DNA of 64,000 nt from Misgurnus anguillicaudatus (GCF_027580225.2 NC_073356.2:3782001-3846000), one strand, 5' to 3'; shown: positions 1 to 9,988, numbered from the stretch's first letter. Notes: a model not told the origin generated them from the letters alone. Translations and numbers: made by a program.

Positions 1-55
1 CTGGATTTAGGCTCCAGTCTCTCCGGGGGCGTGGGTTCGAATCCCACCGCTGCCA
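1..55 (+). tRNA. tRNA-Leu (TAG), 5' part outside window
   Basis: The window opens at the anticodon stem CTGGA, loop TTTAGGC (anticodon TAG). Long variable arm, T-arm with intact box B GGTTCGAATCC, and acceptor strand CGCTGCC plus discriminator A follow. A T4 terminator lies about 10 nt downstream. Confidence 0.9.
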
Positions 56-404
56 GCAGTTGTTTTAAAGAGGCTCTATTGCCAGCAGTCAGCCAGGCCA
101 GATGGATAGGCGCTTTGGAAGTCTCACGTGGATCGTTTCTCAATCGGAAGGCTGCAGCCTCCTGGGGGTCACGTTTCTAGGCTGCGTACGTTATAAAGAC
201 TCTCTTATTTCAGAATACTACCAAATACCAAGTTGACTCTTATTCTTAGTTAATCGTAAATTGCTGTAATATGCTTGTGACTTGCGAATGTAATGTTCAG
301 TTAACTTGAATGAAGCTGCCTTGATGCTCGATGCAGCCGCATATGTGAGCTCCGGACAACCAAAGCAACCCCTTTAAGTTGTAGCGTGGCCGTGCGGTCT
401 AAGG

Positions 405-619
405 CAGGGGTTTTCAAACCTGTCCTGGAGGACCACTAGTACTGCACATTTTGCATGTTTCCCTTTTGTGACACACCTCATTCAGTTACCTTAGACACCC
501 AGTTCAGGTCTTGCAGTCTCTACTAATGAGTTGAACATTTAAACCAGGTGTGTCTAATGAGGGAGACATGCAAATTGTGCAGTACTATTGGTCCTCCAGG
601 ACAGGTTTGAAAACCCCTG
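405..619 (+). mobile_element. 215-bp hAT MITE inside tRNA-Leu 5' fragment (380-404)
   Basis: The terminal inverted repeat starts CAGGGGTTTTCAAACC and extends about 59 bp with two mismatches to the other end. It is flanked by the 8-bp duplication GTCTAAGG (397-404 and 620-627), which is tRNA D-arm sequence. CAGGG ends and an 8-bp duplication are hAT traits; there is no coding capacity. The tRNA fragment has first base G changed to T and A14 changed to T. After the right duplication only CGCTG of the tRNA remains before spacer sequence. Confidence 0.9.
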
Positions 620-735
620 GTCTAAGGCGCTGTGACTTGTGAATGTAATGTTCAGTTAACTTGAATGAAGCTGGCTTGATGCTCGATGCAGCCTGCATAT
701 GCGCGCTCTGGACAACAAAAGCAACCCCTTTAAGT

Positions 736-817
736 GGTAGCGTGGCCGAGCGGTCTAAGGCGCTGGATTAAGGCTCCAGTCTCTTCGGAGGCGTGGGTTC
801 GAATCCCACCGCTGCCA
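736..817 (+). tRNA. tRNA-Leu (AAG), consensus copy
   Basis: This 82-nt class II tRNA decodes CUU/CUC leucine codons (A34 is normally edited to inosine). Arms in order: acceptor GGTAGCG/CGCTGCC with discriminator A, D-stem GCC/GGC with G18G19, anticodon stem CTGGA/TCCAG with loop TTAAGGC, 13-nt variable arm, T-stem GTGGG/CCCAC. Internal Pol III promoter box A (TGGCCGAGCGG) and box B (GGTTCGAATCC) are intact. A TTTT terminator lies at 825-828. The leader is CAACCCCTTTAAGT. No intron and no encoded CCA. Confidence 0.97.
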
Positions 818-1050
818 GGAGCAATTTTAAAGAGGTTCAATTGCCAGCAGTCGGGCACTGTATCAGATTTCTGTAAGATAATCTGGAAAATAAAGTGGTT
901 TTGGCATGCAAGAACATCCCACGTGTTAATTGGTTTGTCAGAAGCGCTTCCTTTAGATTTCTGTGGGAGCTTTGGGAATCTCACCTAATTTTTGATTTCA
1001 AGCAAACCCCATGGCTTCATTTGTTGTGTCAGATGTACTTTCTAAACGAT

Positions 1051-1110
1051 AGGGAGACATGCAAATTGTGCAGTACTAGTGGTCCTCCAGGACAGGTTTG
1101 AAAACCCCTG
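1051..1110 (+). mobile_element. 3' terminal remnant of hAT MITE (60 bp)
   Basis: Only the right inverted repeat survives, fused directly to AAG-gene 3' flank at ...ACGATAG|GGAGAC. The two parents share AG at the join. It marks the 491-bp module. Confidence 0.85.
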
Positions 1111-1226
1111 GTCTAAGGCGCTGTGACTTGTGAATGTAATGTTCAGTTAACTTGAATGAAGCTGGCTTGATGCTCGATGCAGCCTGCATATGCGAGCTCT
1201 GGACAACGAAAGCAACCCCTTTAAGT

Positions 1227-1308
1227 GGTAGCGTGGCCGAGCGGTCTAAGGCGCTGGATTAAGGCTCCAGTCTCTTCGGAGGCGTGGGTTCGAATCCCAC
1301 CGCTGCCA
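1227..1308 (+). tRNA. tRNA-Leu (AAG), consensus copy
   Basis: Identical to the consensus 82-nt AAG gene in all arms, box A and box B. It starts 491 bp after the previous AAG gene. Confidence 0.97.
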
Positions 1309-1694
1309 GGAGCAATTTTAAAGAGGCTCAATTGCCAGCAGTCGGGCACTGTATCAGATTTCTGTAAGATAATCTGGAAAATAAAGTTGTTTTGGCATGC
1401 AAGAACATCCCACGTGTTAATTGGTTTGTCAGAAGCGCTTCCTTTAGATTTCTGTGGGAGCTTTGGGAATCTCACCTAATTTTTGAATTCAAGCAAACCC
1501 CATGGCTTCATTTGTTGTGTCAGATGTACTTTCGAAACGATAGAACTCTGTAGGATTTGGGAACTCCAGGAGTATGACTCAGCACAGCAGGACCTTAAAG
1601 ACGATTCTCTCCCGCCAACGAGGTCCTCGAAATCAACTGAGGCTGTCCGTGGAGCTGCACCTCCCCGAAACTCACCAGAGAGCTTTCTCCAAAG

Positions 1695-1776
1695 GGTAGC
1701 GTGGCCGAGCAGTCCAAGGCGCTGGGTTTAGGCTCCAGTCTCTCCGTGGGCGTGGGTTCGAATCCCACCGCTGCCA
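1695..1776 (+). tRNA. tRNA-Leu (TAG), D-loop and stem variants
   Basis: 82 nt, anticodon loop TTTAGGC (TAG, reads CUA and possibly other CUN codons). The leader is GCTTTCTCCAAAG, unlike AAG genes. The invariant G18G19 of the D-loop is AG (GAGCAGTC), which also weakens box A. The anticodon stem is CTGGG/TCCAG (terminal G-T pair) and the variable arm has CCGTGGG. Possibly less active than other TAG copies. Confidence 0.85.
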
Positions 1777-2125
1777 GCAGTTGTTTTAAAGAGGCTCTAT
1801 TGCCAGCAGTCAGCCAGGCCAGAGGGATAGGCGCTTTGGAAGTCTCACGTGGATCGTTTCTCAATCGGAAGGCTGCAGCCTCCTGGGGGTCACGTTTCTA
1901 GGCTGCGTACGTTATAAAGACTCTCTTATTTCAGAATACTACCAAATACCAAGTTGACTCTTATTCTTAGTTAATCGTAAATTGCTGTAATATGCTTGTG
2001 ACTTGCGAATGTAATGTTCAGTTAACTTGAATGAAGCTGCCTTGATGCTCGATGCAGCCGCATATGTGAGCTCCGGACAACCAAAGCAACCCCTTTAAGT
2101 GGTAGCGTGGCCGTGCGGTCTAAGG

Positions 2126-2340
2126 CAGGGGTTTTCAAACCTGTCCTGGAGGACCACTAGTACTGCACATTTTGCATGTTTCCCTTTTGTGACACACCTC
2201 ATTCAGTTACCTTAGACACCCAGTTCAGGTCTTGCAGTCTCTACTAATGAGTTGAACATTAAAACCAGGTGTGTCTAATGAGGGAGACATGCAAATTGTG
2301 CAGTACTAGTGGTCCTCCAGGACAGGTTTGAAAACCCCTG
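2126..2340 (+). mobile_element. 215-bp hAT MITE in tRNA-Leu 5' fragment (2101-2125)
   Basis: The same insertion as at 405, exactly one 1,721-bp unit later, with GTCTAAGG duplicated at 2118-2125 and 2341-2348. The tRNA fragment keeps G1 but has T14. Confidence 0.9.
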
Positions 2341-2456
2341 GTCTAAGGCGCTGTGACTTGTGAATGTAATGTTCAGTTAACTTGAATGAAGCTGGCTTGA
2401 TGCTCGATGCAGCCTGCATATGCGAGCTCTGGACAACAAAAGCAACCCCTTTAAGT

Positions 2457-2538
2457 GGTAGCGTGGCCGAGCGGTCTAAGGCGCTGGATTAAGGCTCCAG
2501 TCTCTTCGGAGGCGTGGGTTCGAATCCCACCGCTGCCA
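2457..2538 (+). tRNA. tRNA-Leu (AAG), consensus copy
   Basis: All arms match the AAG consensus; T4 terminator follows. Confidence 0.97.
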
Positions 2539-2771
2539 GGAGCAATTTTAAAGAGGCTCAATTGCCAGCAGTCGGGCACTGTATCAGATTTCTGTAAGAT
2601 AATATGGAAAATAAAGTGGTTTTGGCATGCAAGAACATCCCACGTGTTAATTGGTTTGTCAGAAGCGCTTCCTTTAGATTTCTGTGGGAGCTTTGGGAAT
2701 CTCACCTAATTTTTGATTTCAAGCAAACCCCATGGCTTCATTTGTTGTGTCAGATGTACTTTCTAAACGAT

Positions 2772-2831
2772 AGGGAGACATGCAAATTGTGCAGTACTAG
2801 TGGTCCTCCAGGACAGGTTTGAAAACCCCTG
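2772..2831 (+). mobile_element. 3' terminal remnant of hAT MITE (60 bp)
   Basis: Same junction as the remnant at 1051, so it is a copy of the same deletion product. Confidence 0.85.
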
Positions 2832-2947
2832 GTCTAAGGCGCTGTGACTTGTGAATGTAATGTTCAGTTAACTTGAATGAAGCTGGCTTGATGCTCGATG
2901 CAGCCTGCATATGCGAGCTCTGGACAACGAAAGCAACCCCTTTAAGT

Positions 2948-3029
2948 GGTAGCGTGGCCGAGCGGTCTAAGGCGCTGGATTAAGGCTCCAGTCTCTTCGG
3001 AGGCGTGGGTTCGAATCCCACCGCTGCCA
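2948..3029 (+). tRNA. tRNA-Leu (AAG), consensus copy
   Basis: No difference from the AAG consensus; 491 bp after the gene at 2457. Confidence 0.97.
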
Positions 3030-3415
3030 GGAGCAATTTTAAAGAGGCTCAATTGCCAGCAGTCGGGCACTGTATCAGATTTCTGTAAGATAATCTGGAA
3101 AATAAAGTGGTTTTGGCATGCAAGAACATCCCACGTGTTAATTGGTTTGTCAGAAGCGCTTCCTTTAGATTTCTGTGGGAGCTTTGGGAATCTCACCTAA
3201 TTTTTGATTTCAAGCAAACCCCATGGCTTCATTTGTTGTGTCAGATGTACTTTCGAAACGATAGAACTCTGTAGGATTTGGGAACTCCAGGAGTATGACT
3301 CAGCACAGCAGGACCTTAAAGACGATTCTCTCCCGCCAACGAGGTCCTCGAAATCAACTGAGGCTGTCCCTGGAGCTGCACCTCCCCGAAACTCACCAGA
3401 GAGCTTTCTCCAAAG

Positions 3416-3497
3416 GGTAGCGTGGCCGAGCGGTCCAAGGCGCTGGGTTTAGGCTCCAGTCTCTCCGTGGGCGTGGGTTCGAATCCCACCGCTGCCA
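3416..3497 (+). tRNA. tRNA-Leu (TAG), G31 variant
   Basis: Complete TAG gene with intact G18G19 and box B. Anticodon stem CTGGG/TCCAG closes with a G-T pair; variable arm CCGTGGGC. Confidence 0.94.
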
Positions 3498-3846
3498 GCA
3501 GTTGTTTTAAAGAGGCTCTATTGCCAGCAGTCAGCCAGGCCAGAGGGATAGGCGCTTTGGAAGTCTCACGTGGATCGTTTCTCAATCGGAAGGCTGCAGC
3601 CTCCTGGGGGTCACGTTTCTAGGCTGCGTACGTTATAAAGACTCTCTTATTTCAGAATACTACCAAATACCAAGTTGACTCTTATTCTTAGTTAATCGTA
3701 AATTGCTGTAATATGCTTGTGACTTGCGAATGTAATGTTCAGTTAACTTGAATGAAGCTGCCTTGATGCTCGATGCAGCCGCATATGTGAGCTCCGGACA
3801 ACCAAAGCAACCCCTTTAAGTGGTAGCGTGGCCGTGCGGTCTAAGG

Positions 3847-4061
3847 CAGGGGTTTTCAAACCTGTCCTGGAGGACCACTAGTACTGCACATTTTGCATGT
3901 TTCCCTTTTGTGACACACCTCATTCAGTTACCTTAGACACCCAGTTCAGGTCTTGCAGTCTCTACTAATGAGTTGAACATTTAAACCAGGTGTGTCTAAT
4001 GAGGGAGACATGCAAATTGTGCAGTACTAGTGGTCCTCCAGGACAGGTTTGAAAACCCCTG
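3847..4061 (+). mobile_element. 215-bp hAT MITE in tRNA-Leu 5' fragment (3822-3846)
   Basis: Both inverted ends and the GTCTAAGG duplication are intact; head has T14. Confidence 0.9.
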
Positions 4062-4177
4062 GTCTAAGGCGCTGTGACTTGTGAATGTAATGTTCAGTTA
4101 ACTTGAATGAAGCTGGCTTGATGCTCGATGCAGCCTGCATATGCGAGCTCTGGACAACAAAAGCAACCCCTTTAAGT

Positions 4178-4259
4178 GGTAGCGTGGCCGAGCGGTCTAA
4201 GGCGCTGGATTAAGGCTCCAGTCTCTTCGGAGGCGTGGGTTCGAATCCCACCGCTGCCA
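4178..4259 (+). tRNA. tRNA-Leu (AAG), consensus copy
   Basis: Matches the AAG consensus throughout. The 491-bp module is missing from this unit, so the next TAG gene follows directly. Confidence 0.97.
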
Positions 4260-4645
4260 GGAGCAATTTTAAAGAGGCTCAATTGCCAGCAGTCGGGCAC
4301 TGTATCAGATTTCTGTAAGATAATATGGAAAATAAAGTGGTTTTGGCATGCAAGAACATCCCACGTGTTAATTGGTTTGTCAGAAGCGCTTCCTTTAGAT
4401 TTCTGTGGGAGCTTTGGGAATCTCACCTAATTTTTGATTTCAAGCAAACCCCATGGCTTCATTTGTTGTGTCAGATGTACTTTCGAAACGATAGAACTCT
4501 GTAGGATTTGGGAACTCCAGGAGTATGACTCAGCACAGCAGGACCTTAAAGACGATTCTCTCCCGCCAACGAGGTCCTCGAAATCAACTGAGGCTGTCCG
4601 TGGAGCTGCACCTCCCCGAAACTCACCAGAGAGCTTTCTCCAAAG

Positions 4646-4727
4646 GGTAGCGTGGCCGAGCGGTCCAAGGCGCTGGATTTAGGTTCCAGTCTCTCCGGGG
4701 GCGTGGGTTCGAATCCCACCGCTGCCA
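4646..4727 (+). tRNA. tRNA-Leu (TAG), C38T variant
   Basis: Complete TAG gene; the single loop change makes the anticodon loop TTTAGGT. Stem CTGGA/TCCAG and box B are intact. Confidence 0.93.
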
Positions 4728-5076
4728 GCAGTTGTTTTAAAGAGGCTCTATTGCCAGCAGTCAGCCAGGCCAGAGGGATAGGCGTTTTGGAAGTCTCACG
4801 TTGATCGTTTCTCAATCGGAAGGCTGCAGCCTCCTGTGGGTCACGTTTCTAGGCTGCGTACGTTATAAAGACTCTCTTATTTCAGAATACTACCAAATAC
4901 CAAGTTGACTCTTATTCTTAGTTAATCGTAAATTGCTGTAATATGCTTGTGACTTGCGAATGTAATGTTCAGTTAACTTGAATGAAGCTGCCTTGATGCT
5001 CGATGCAGCCGCATATGTGAGCTCCGGACAACCAAAGCAACCCCTTTAAGTGGTAGCGTGGCCGTGCGGTCTAAGG

Positions 5077-5291
5077 CAGGGGTTTTCAAACCTGTCCTGG
5101 AGGACCACTAGTACTGCACATTTTGCATGTTTCCCTTTTGTGACACACCTCATTCAGTTACCTTAGACACCCAGTTCAGGTCTTGCAGTCTCTACTAATG
5201 AGTTGAACATTTAAACCAGGTGTGTCTAATGAGGGAGACATGCAAATTGTGCAGTACTAGTGGTCCTCCAGGACAGGTTTGAAAACCCCTG
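5077..5291 (+). mobile_element. 215-bp hAT MITE in tRNA-Leu 5' fragment (5052-5076)
   Basis: Intact inverted ends and 8-bp duplication; 1,230 bp after the preceding copy. Confidence 0.9.
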
Positions 5292-5407
5292 GTCTAAGGC
5301 GCTGTGACTTGTGAATGTAATGTTCAGTTAACTTGAATGAAGCTGGCTTGATGCTCGATGCAGCCTGCATATGCGCGCTCTGGACAACAAAAGCAACCCC
5401 TTTAAGT

Positions 5408-5476
5408 GGTAGCGTGGCCGAGCGGTCTAAGGCTCCAGTTTCTTCGGAGGCGTGGGTTCGAATCCCACCGCTGCCA
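5408..5476 (+). pseudogene. tRNA-Leu (AAG) pseudogene, 13-bp deletion of anticodon arm
   Basis: The leader, box A and box B match an AAG gene. However, 13 bp between two TAAGG repeats are missing, removing the 5' half of the anticodon stem and the anticodon loop. The 69-nt product has no anticodon. The variable arm also has TTTC for TCTC. Exactly the same 13 bp is duplicated in the gene at 7116. Confidence 0.93.
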
Positions 5477-5709
5477 GGAGCAATTTTAAAGAGGTTCAAT
5501 TGCCAGCAGTCGGGCACTGTATCAGATTTCTGTAAGATAATCTGGAAAATAAAGTGGTTTTGGCATGCAAGAACATCCCACGTGTTAATTGGTTTGTCAG
5601 AAGCGCTTCCTTTATATTTCTGTGGGAGCTTTGGGAATCTCACCTAATTTTTGATTTCAAGCAAACCCCATGGCTTCATTTGTTGTGTCAGATGTACTTT
5701 CTAAACGAT

Positions 5710-5769
5710 AGGGAGACATGCAAATTGTGCAGTACTAGTGGTCCTCCAGGACAGGTTTGAAAACCCCTG
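5710..5769 (+). mobile_element. 3' terminal remnant of hAT MITE (60 bp)
   Basis: Same ACGATAG|GGAGAC junction as the other remnants; follows the deleted pseudogene. Confidence 0.85.
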
Positions 5770-5885
5770 GTCTAAGGCGCTGTGACTTGTGAATGTAATG
5801 TTCAGTTAACTTGAATGAAGCTGGCTTGATGCTCGATGCAGCCTGCATATGTGAGCTCTGGACAACGAAAGCAACCCCTTTAAGT

Positions 5886-5967
5886 GGTAGCGTGGCCGAG
5901 CGGTCTAAGGCGCTGCATTAAGGCTCCAGTCTCTTCGGAGGCGTGGGTTCGAATCCCACCGCTGCCA
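5886..5967 (+). tRNA. tRNA-Leu (AAG), anticodon-stem mismatch
   Basis: Otherwise consensus, but the anticodon stem is CTGCA/TCCAG, giving a C-C mismatch in the middle of the stem. Function uncertain. Confidence 0.82.
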
Positions 5968-6353
5968 GGAGCAATTTTAAAGAGGCTCAATTGCCAGCAG
6001 TCGGGCACTGTATCAGATTTCTGTAAGATAATCTGGAAAATAAAGTGGTTTTGGCATGCAAGAACATCCCACGTGTTAATTGGTTTGTCAGAAGCGCTTC
6101 CTTTAGATTTCTGTGGGAGCTTTGGGAATCTCACCTAATTTTTGATTTCAAGCAAACCCCATGGCTTCATTTGTTGTGTCAGATGTACTTTCGAAACGAT
6201 AGAACTCTGTAGGATTTGGGAACTCCAGGAGTATGACTCAGCACAGCAGGACCTTAAAGACGATTCTCTCCCGCCAACGAGGTCCTCGAAATCAACTGAG
6301 GCTGTCCGTGGAGCTGCACCTCCCCGAAACTCACCAGAGAGCTTTCTCCAAAG

Positions 6354-6435
6354 GGTAGCGTGGCCGAGCGGTCCAAGGCGCTGGATTTAGGCTCCAGTCT
6401 CTCTGGGGGTGTGGGTTCGAATCCCACCGCTGCCA
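6354..6435 (+). tRNA. tRNA-Leu (TAG)
   Basis: Complete TAG gene with stem CTGGA/TCCAG; the variable arm reads CTCTGGGGGT, two changes from the commonest copy. Confidence 0.94.
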
Positions 6436-6784
6436 GCAGTTGTTTTAAAGAGGCTCTATTGCCAGCAGTCAGCCAGGCCAGACGGATAGGCGCTTTGGAA
6501 GTCTCACGTGGATCGTTTCTCAATCGGAAGGCTGCAGCCTCCTGGGGGTCACGTTTCTAGGCTGCGTACGTTATAAAGACTCTCTTATTTCAGAATACTA
6601 CCAAATACCAAGTTGACTCTTATTCTTAGTTAATCGTAAATTGCTGTAATATGCTTGTGACTTGCGAATGTAATGTTCAGTTAACTTGAATGAAGCTGCC
6701 TTGATGCTCGATGCAGCCGCATATGTGAGCTCCGGACAACCAAAGCAACCCCTTTAAGTGGTAGCGTGGCCGTGCGGTCTAAGG

Positions 6785-6999
6785 CAGGGGTTTTCAAACC
6801 TGTCCTGGAGGACCACTAGTACTGCACATTTTGCATGTTTTCCTTTTGTGACACACCTCATTCAGTTACCTTAGACACCCAGTTCAGGTCTTGCAGTCTC
6901 TACTAATGAGTTGAACATTTAAACCAGGTGTGTCTAATGAGGGAGACATGCAAATTGTGCAGTACTAGTGGTCCTCCAGGACAGGTTTGAAAACCCCTG
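6785..6999 (+). mobile_element. 215-bp hAT MITE in tRNA-Leu 5' fragment (6760-6784)
   Basis: Intact ends with duplicated GTCTAAGG on both sides. Confidence 0.9.
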
Positions 7000-7115
7000 G
7001 TCTAAGGCGCTGTGACTTTTGAATGTAATGTTCAGTTAACTTGAATGAAGCTGGCTTGATGCTCGATGCAGCCTGCATATGCGAGCTCTGGACAACAAAA
7101 GCAACCCCTTTAAGT

Positions 7116-7210
7116 GGTAGCGTGGCCGAGCGGTCTAAGGCGCTGGATTAAGGCGCTGGATTAAGGCTCCAGTCTCTTCGGAGGCGTGGGTTCGAATCCC
7201 ACCGCTGCCA
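7116..7210 (+). pseudogene. tRNA-Leu (AAG) with 13-bp internal duplication
   Basis: Box A, box B and both acceptor strands are consensus, but CGCTGGATTAAGG is present twice in tandem. This gives a 95-nt transcript with a doubled 5' anticodon arm. A normal cloverleaf would need the extra 13 nt extruded. It is the reciprocal of the deletion at 5408. It could still be transcribed by Pol III; charging is doubtful. Confidence 0.9.
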
Positions 7211-7443
7211 GGAGCAATTTTAAAGAGGCTCAATTGCCAGCAGTCGGGCACTGTATCAGATTTCTGTAAGATAATCTGGAAAATAAAGTGGTTTTGGCAT
7301 GCAAGAACATCCCACGTGTTAATTGTTTTGTCAGAAGCGCTTCCTTTAGATTTCTGTGGGAGCTTTGGGAATCTCACCTAATTTTTGATTTCAAGCAAAC
7401 CCCATGGCTTCATTTGTTGTGTCAGATGTACTTTCTAAACGAT

Positions 7444-7503
7444 AGGGAGACATGCAATTTGTGCAATACTAGTGGTCCTCCAGGACAGGTTTGAAAACCC
7501 CTG
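7444..7503 (+). mobile_element. 3' terminal remnant of hAT MITE (60 bp)
   Basis: Same junction class, with a few point changes (GCAATTTGTGCAATAC). About 30 bp beyond it, near 7537, the 491-bp module is cut short and joins another AAG 3' flank. An internal deletion has therefore removed an AAG gene here. Confidence 0.82.
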
Positions 7504-7753
7504 GTCTAAGGCGCTGTGACTTGTGAATGTAATGTTAATTTTTGATTTCAAGCAAACCCCATGGCTTCATTTGTTGTGTCAGATGTACTTTCGAAACGAT
7601 AGAACTCTGTAGGATTTGGGAACTCCAGGAGTATGACTCAGCACAGCAGGACCTTAAAGACGATTCTCTCCCGCCAACGAGGTCCTCGAAATCAACTGAG
7701 GCTGTCCCTGGAGCTGCACCTCCCCGAAACTCACCAGAGAGCTTTCTCCAAAG

Positions 7754-7835
7754 GGTAGCGTGGCCGAGCGGTCCAAGGCGCTGGGTTTAGGCTCCAGTCT
7801 CTCCGTGGGCGTGGGTTCGAATCCCACCGCTGCCA
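7754..7835 (+). tRNA. tRNA-Leu (TAG), G31 variant
   Basis: Same allele as the gene at 3416 (CTGGG stem, CCGTGGGC variable arm). Confidence 0.94.
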
Positions 7836-8184
7836 GCAGTTGTTTTAAAGAGGCTCTATTGCCAGCAGTCAGCCAGGCCAGATGGATAGGCGCTTTGGAA
7901 GTCTCACGTGGATCGTTTCTCAATCGGAAGGCTGCAGCCTCCTGGGGGTCACGTTTCTAGGCTGCGTACGTTATAAAGACTCTCTTATTTCAGAATACTA
8001 CCAAATACCAAGTTGACTCTTATTCTTAGTTAATCGTAAATTGCTGTAATATGCTTGTGACTTGCGAATGTAATGTTCAGTTAACTTGAATGAAGCTGCC
8101 TTGATGCTCGATGCAGCCGCATATGTGAGCTCCGGACAACCAAAGCAACCCCTTTAAGTGGTAGCGTGGCCGTGCGGTCTAAGG

Positions 8185-8399
8185 CAGGGGTTTTCAAACC
8201 TGTCCTGGAGGACCACTAGTACTGCACATTTTGCATGTTTCCCTTTTGTGACACACCTCATTCAGTTACCTTAGACACCCAGTTCAGGTCTTGCAGTCTC
8301 TACTAATGAGTTGAACATTTAAACCAGGTGTGTCTAATGAGGGAGACATGCAAATTGTGCAGTACTATTGGTCCTCCAGGACAGGTTTGAAAACCCCTG
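8185..8399 (+). mobile_element. 215-bp hAT MITE in tRNA-Leu 5' fragment (8160-8184)
   Basis: Intact ends. It shares ACTATTGG (instead of ACTAGTGG) in the right inverted repeat with the copy at 405, so these two units are close relatives. Confidence 0.9.
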
Positions 8400-8515
8400 G
8401 TCTAAGGCGCTGTGACTTGTGAATGTAATGTTCAGTTAACTTGAATGAAGCTGGCTTGATGCTCGATGCAGCCTGCATATGCGCGCTCTGGACAACAAAA
8501 GCAACCCCTTTAAGT

Positions 8516-8597
8516 GGTAGCGTGGCCGAGCGGTCTAAGGCGCTGGATTAAGGCTCCAGTCTCTTCGGAGGCATAGGTTCGAATCCCACCGCTGCCA
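8516..8597 (+). tRNA. tRNA-Leu (AAG), weakened T-stem
   Basis: T-stem 5' strand is ATAGG against CCCAC, giving two A-C mismatches. Box B core GGTTCGAATCC remains. Anticodon arm normal. Confidence 0.8.
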
Positions 8598-8830
8598 GGA
8601 GAAATTTTAAAGAGGTTCAATTGCCAGCAGTCGGGCACTGTATCAGATTTCTGTAAGATAATCTGGAAAATAAAGTGGTTTTGGCATGCAAGAACATCCC
8701 ACGTGTTAATTGGTTTGTCAGAAGCGCTTCCTTTAGATTTCTGTGGGAGCTTTGGGAATCTCACCTAATTTTTGATTTCAAGCAAACCCCATGGCTTCAT
8801 TTGTTGTGTCAGATGTACTTTCTAAACGAT

Positions 8831-8890
8831 AGGGAGACATGCAAATTGTGCAGTACTAGTGGTCCTCCAGGACAGGTTTGAAAACCCCTG
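8831..8890 (+). mobile_element. 3' terminal remnant of hAT MITE (60 bp)
   Basis: First of a run of three consecutive remnant-bearing 491-bp modules. Confidence 0.85.
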
Positions 8891-9006
8891 GTCTAAGGCG
8901 CTGTGACTTGTGAATGTAATGTTCAGTTAACTTGAATGAAGCTGGCTTGATGCTCGATGCAGCCTGCATATGCGAGCTCTGGACAACAAAAGCAACCCCT
9001 TTAAGT

Positions 9007-9088
9007 GGTAGCGTGGCCGAGCGGTCTAAGGTGCTGGATTAAGGCTCCAGTCTCTTCGGAGGCGTGAGTTCGAATCCCACCGCTGCCA
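9007..9088 (+). tRNA. tRNA-Leu (AAG), D-stem T25 and T-stem A variants
   Basis: D-stem 3' strand GGT gives a G-T pair. T-stem GTGAG leaves one A-C mismatch and changes the first G of box B to A. Confidence 0.82.
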
Positions 9089-9321
9089 GGAGCAATTTTA
9101 AAGAGGCTCAATTGCCAGCAGTCGGGCACTGTATCAGATTTCTGTAAGATAATCTGGAAAATAAAGTGGTTTTGGCATGCAAGAACATCCCACGTGTTAA
9201 TTGGTTTGTCAGAAGCGCTTCCTTTAGATTTCTGTGGGAGCTTTGGGAATCTCACCTAATTTTTGATTTCAAGCAAACCCCATGGCTTCATTTGTTGTGT
9301 CAGATGTACTTTCTAAATGAT

Positions 9322-9381
9322 AGGGAGACATGCAAATTGTGCAGTACTAGTGGTCCTCCAGGACAGGTTTGAAAACCCCTG
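9322..9381 (+). mobile_element. 3' terminal remnant of hAT MITE (60 bp)
   Basis: Junction preceded by CTAAATGATAG, a C-to-T variant shared with the remnant at 9813. Confidence 0.85.
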
Positions 9382-9497
9382 GTCTAAGGCGCTGTGACTT
9401 GTGAATGTAATGTTCAGTTAACTTGAATGAAGCTGGCTTGATGCTCGATGCAGCCTGCATATGCGAGCTCTGGACAACAAAAGCAACCCCTTTAAGT

Positions 9498-9579
9498 GGT
9501 AGCGTGGCCGTGCGGTCTAAGGTGCTGGATTAAGGCTCCAGTCTCTTCGGAGGCGTGAGTTCGAATCCCACCGCTGCCA
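9498..9579 (+). tRNA. tRNA-Leu (AAG) carrying T14
   Basis: Duplicate of the 9007 allele (GGT, GTGAG) that also has A14 changed to T (GCCGTGCGG), the mark of the hAT-split fragments. A14 normally pairs with U8, so folding is probably impaired. Patchy conversion from a split fragment is a plausible source. Confidence 0.75.
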
Positions 9580-9812
9580 GGAGCAATTTTAAAGAGGCTC
9601 AATTGCCAGCAGTCGGGCACTGTATCAGATTTCTGTAAGATAATCTGGAAAATAAAGTGGTTTTGGCATGCAAGAACATCCCACGTGTTAATTGGTTTGT
9701 CAGAAGCGCTTCCTTTAGATTTCTGTGGGAGCTTTGGGAATCTCACCTAATTTTTGATTTCAAGCAAACCCCATGGCTTCATTTGTTGTGTCAGATGTAC
9801 TTTCTAAATGAT

Positions 9813-9872
9813 AGGGAGACATGCAAATTGTGCAGTACTAGTGGTCCTCCAGGACAGGTTTGAAAACCCCTG
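9813..9872 (+). mobile_element. 3' terminal remnant of hAT MITE (60 bp)
   Basis: Same allele as 9322, supporting recent duplication of this 491-bp module. Confidence 0.85.
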
Positions 9873-9988
9873 GTCTAAGGCGCTGTGACTTGTGAATGTA
9901 ATGTTCAGTTAACTTGAATGAAGCTGGCTTGATGCTCGATGCAGCCTGCATATGCGAGCTCTGGACAACAAAAGCAACCCCTTTAAGT

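Noticed and set aside
734..988. Repeated 66-89-codon ORFs on both strands through the array
   Set aside because: They run across tRNA genes and spacers, start mostly at GTG, and recur only because the DNA repeats. Frame conservation follows from sequence identity, not coding.
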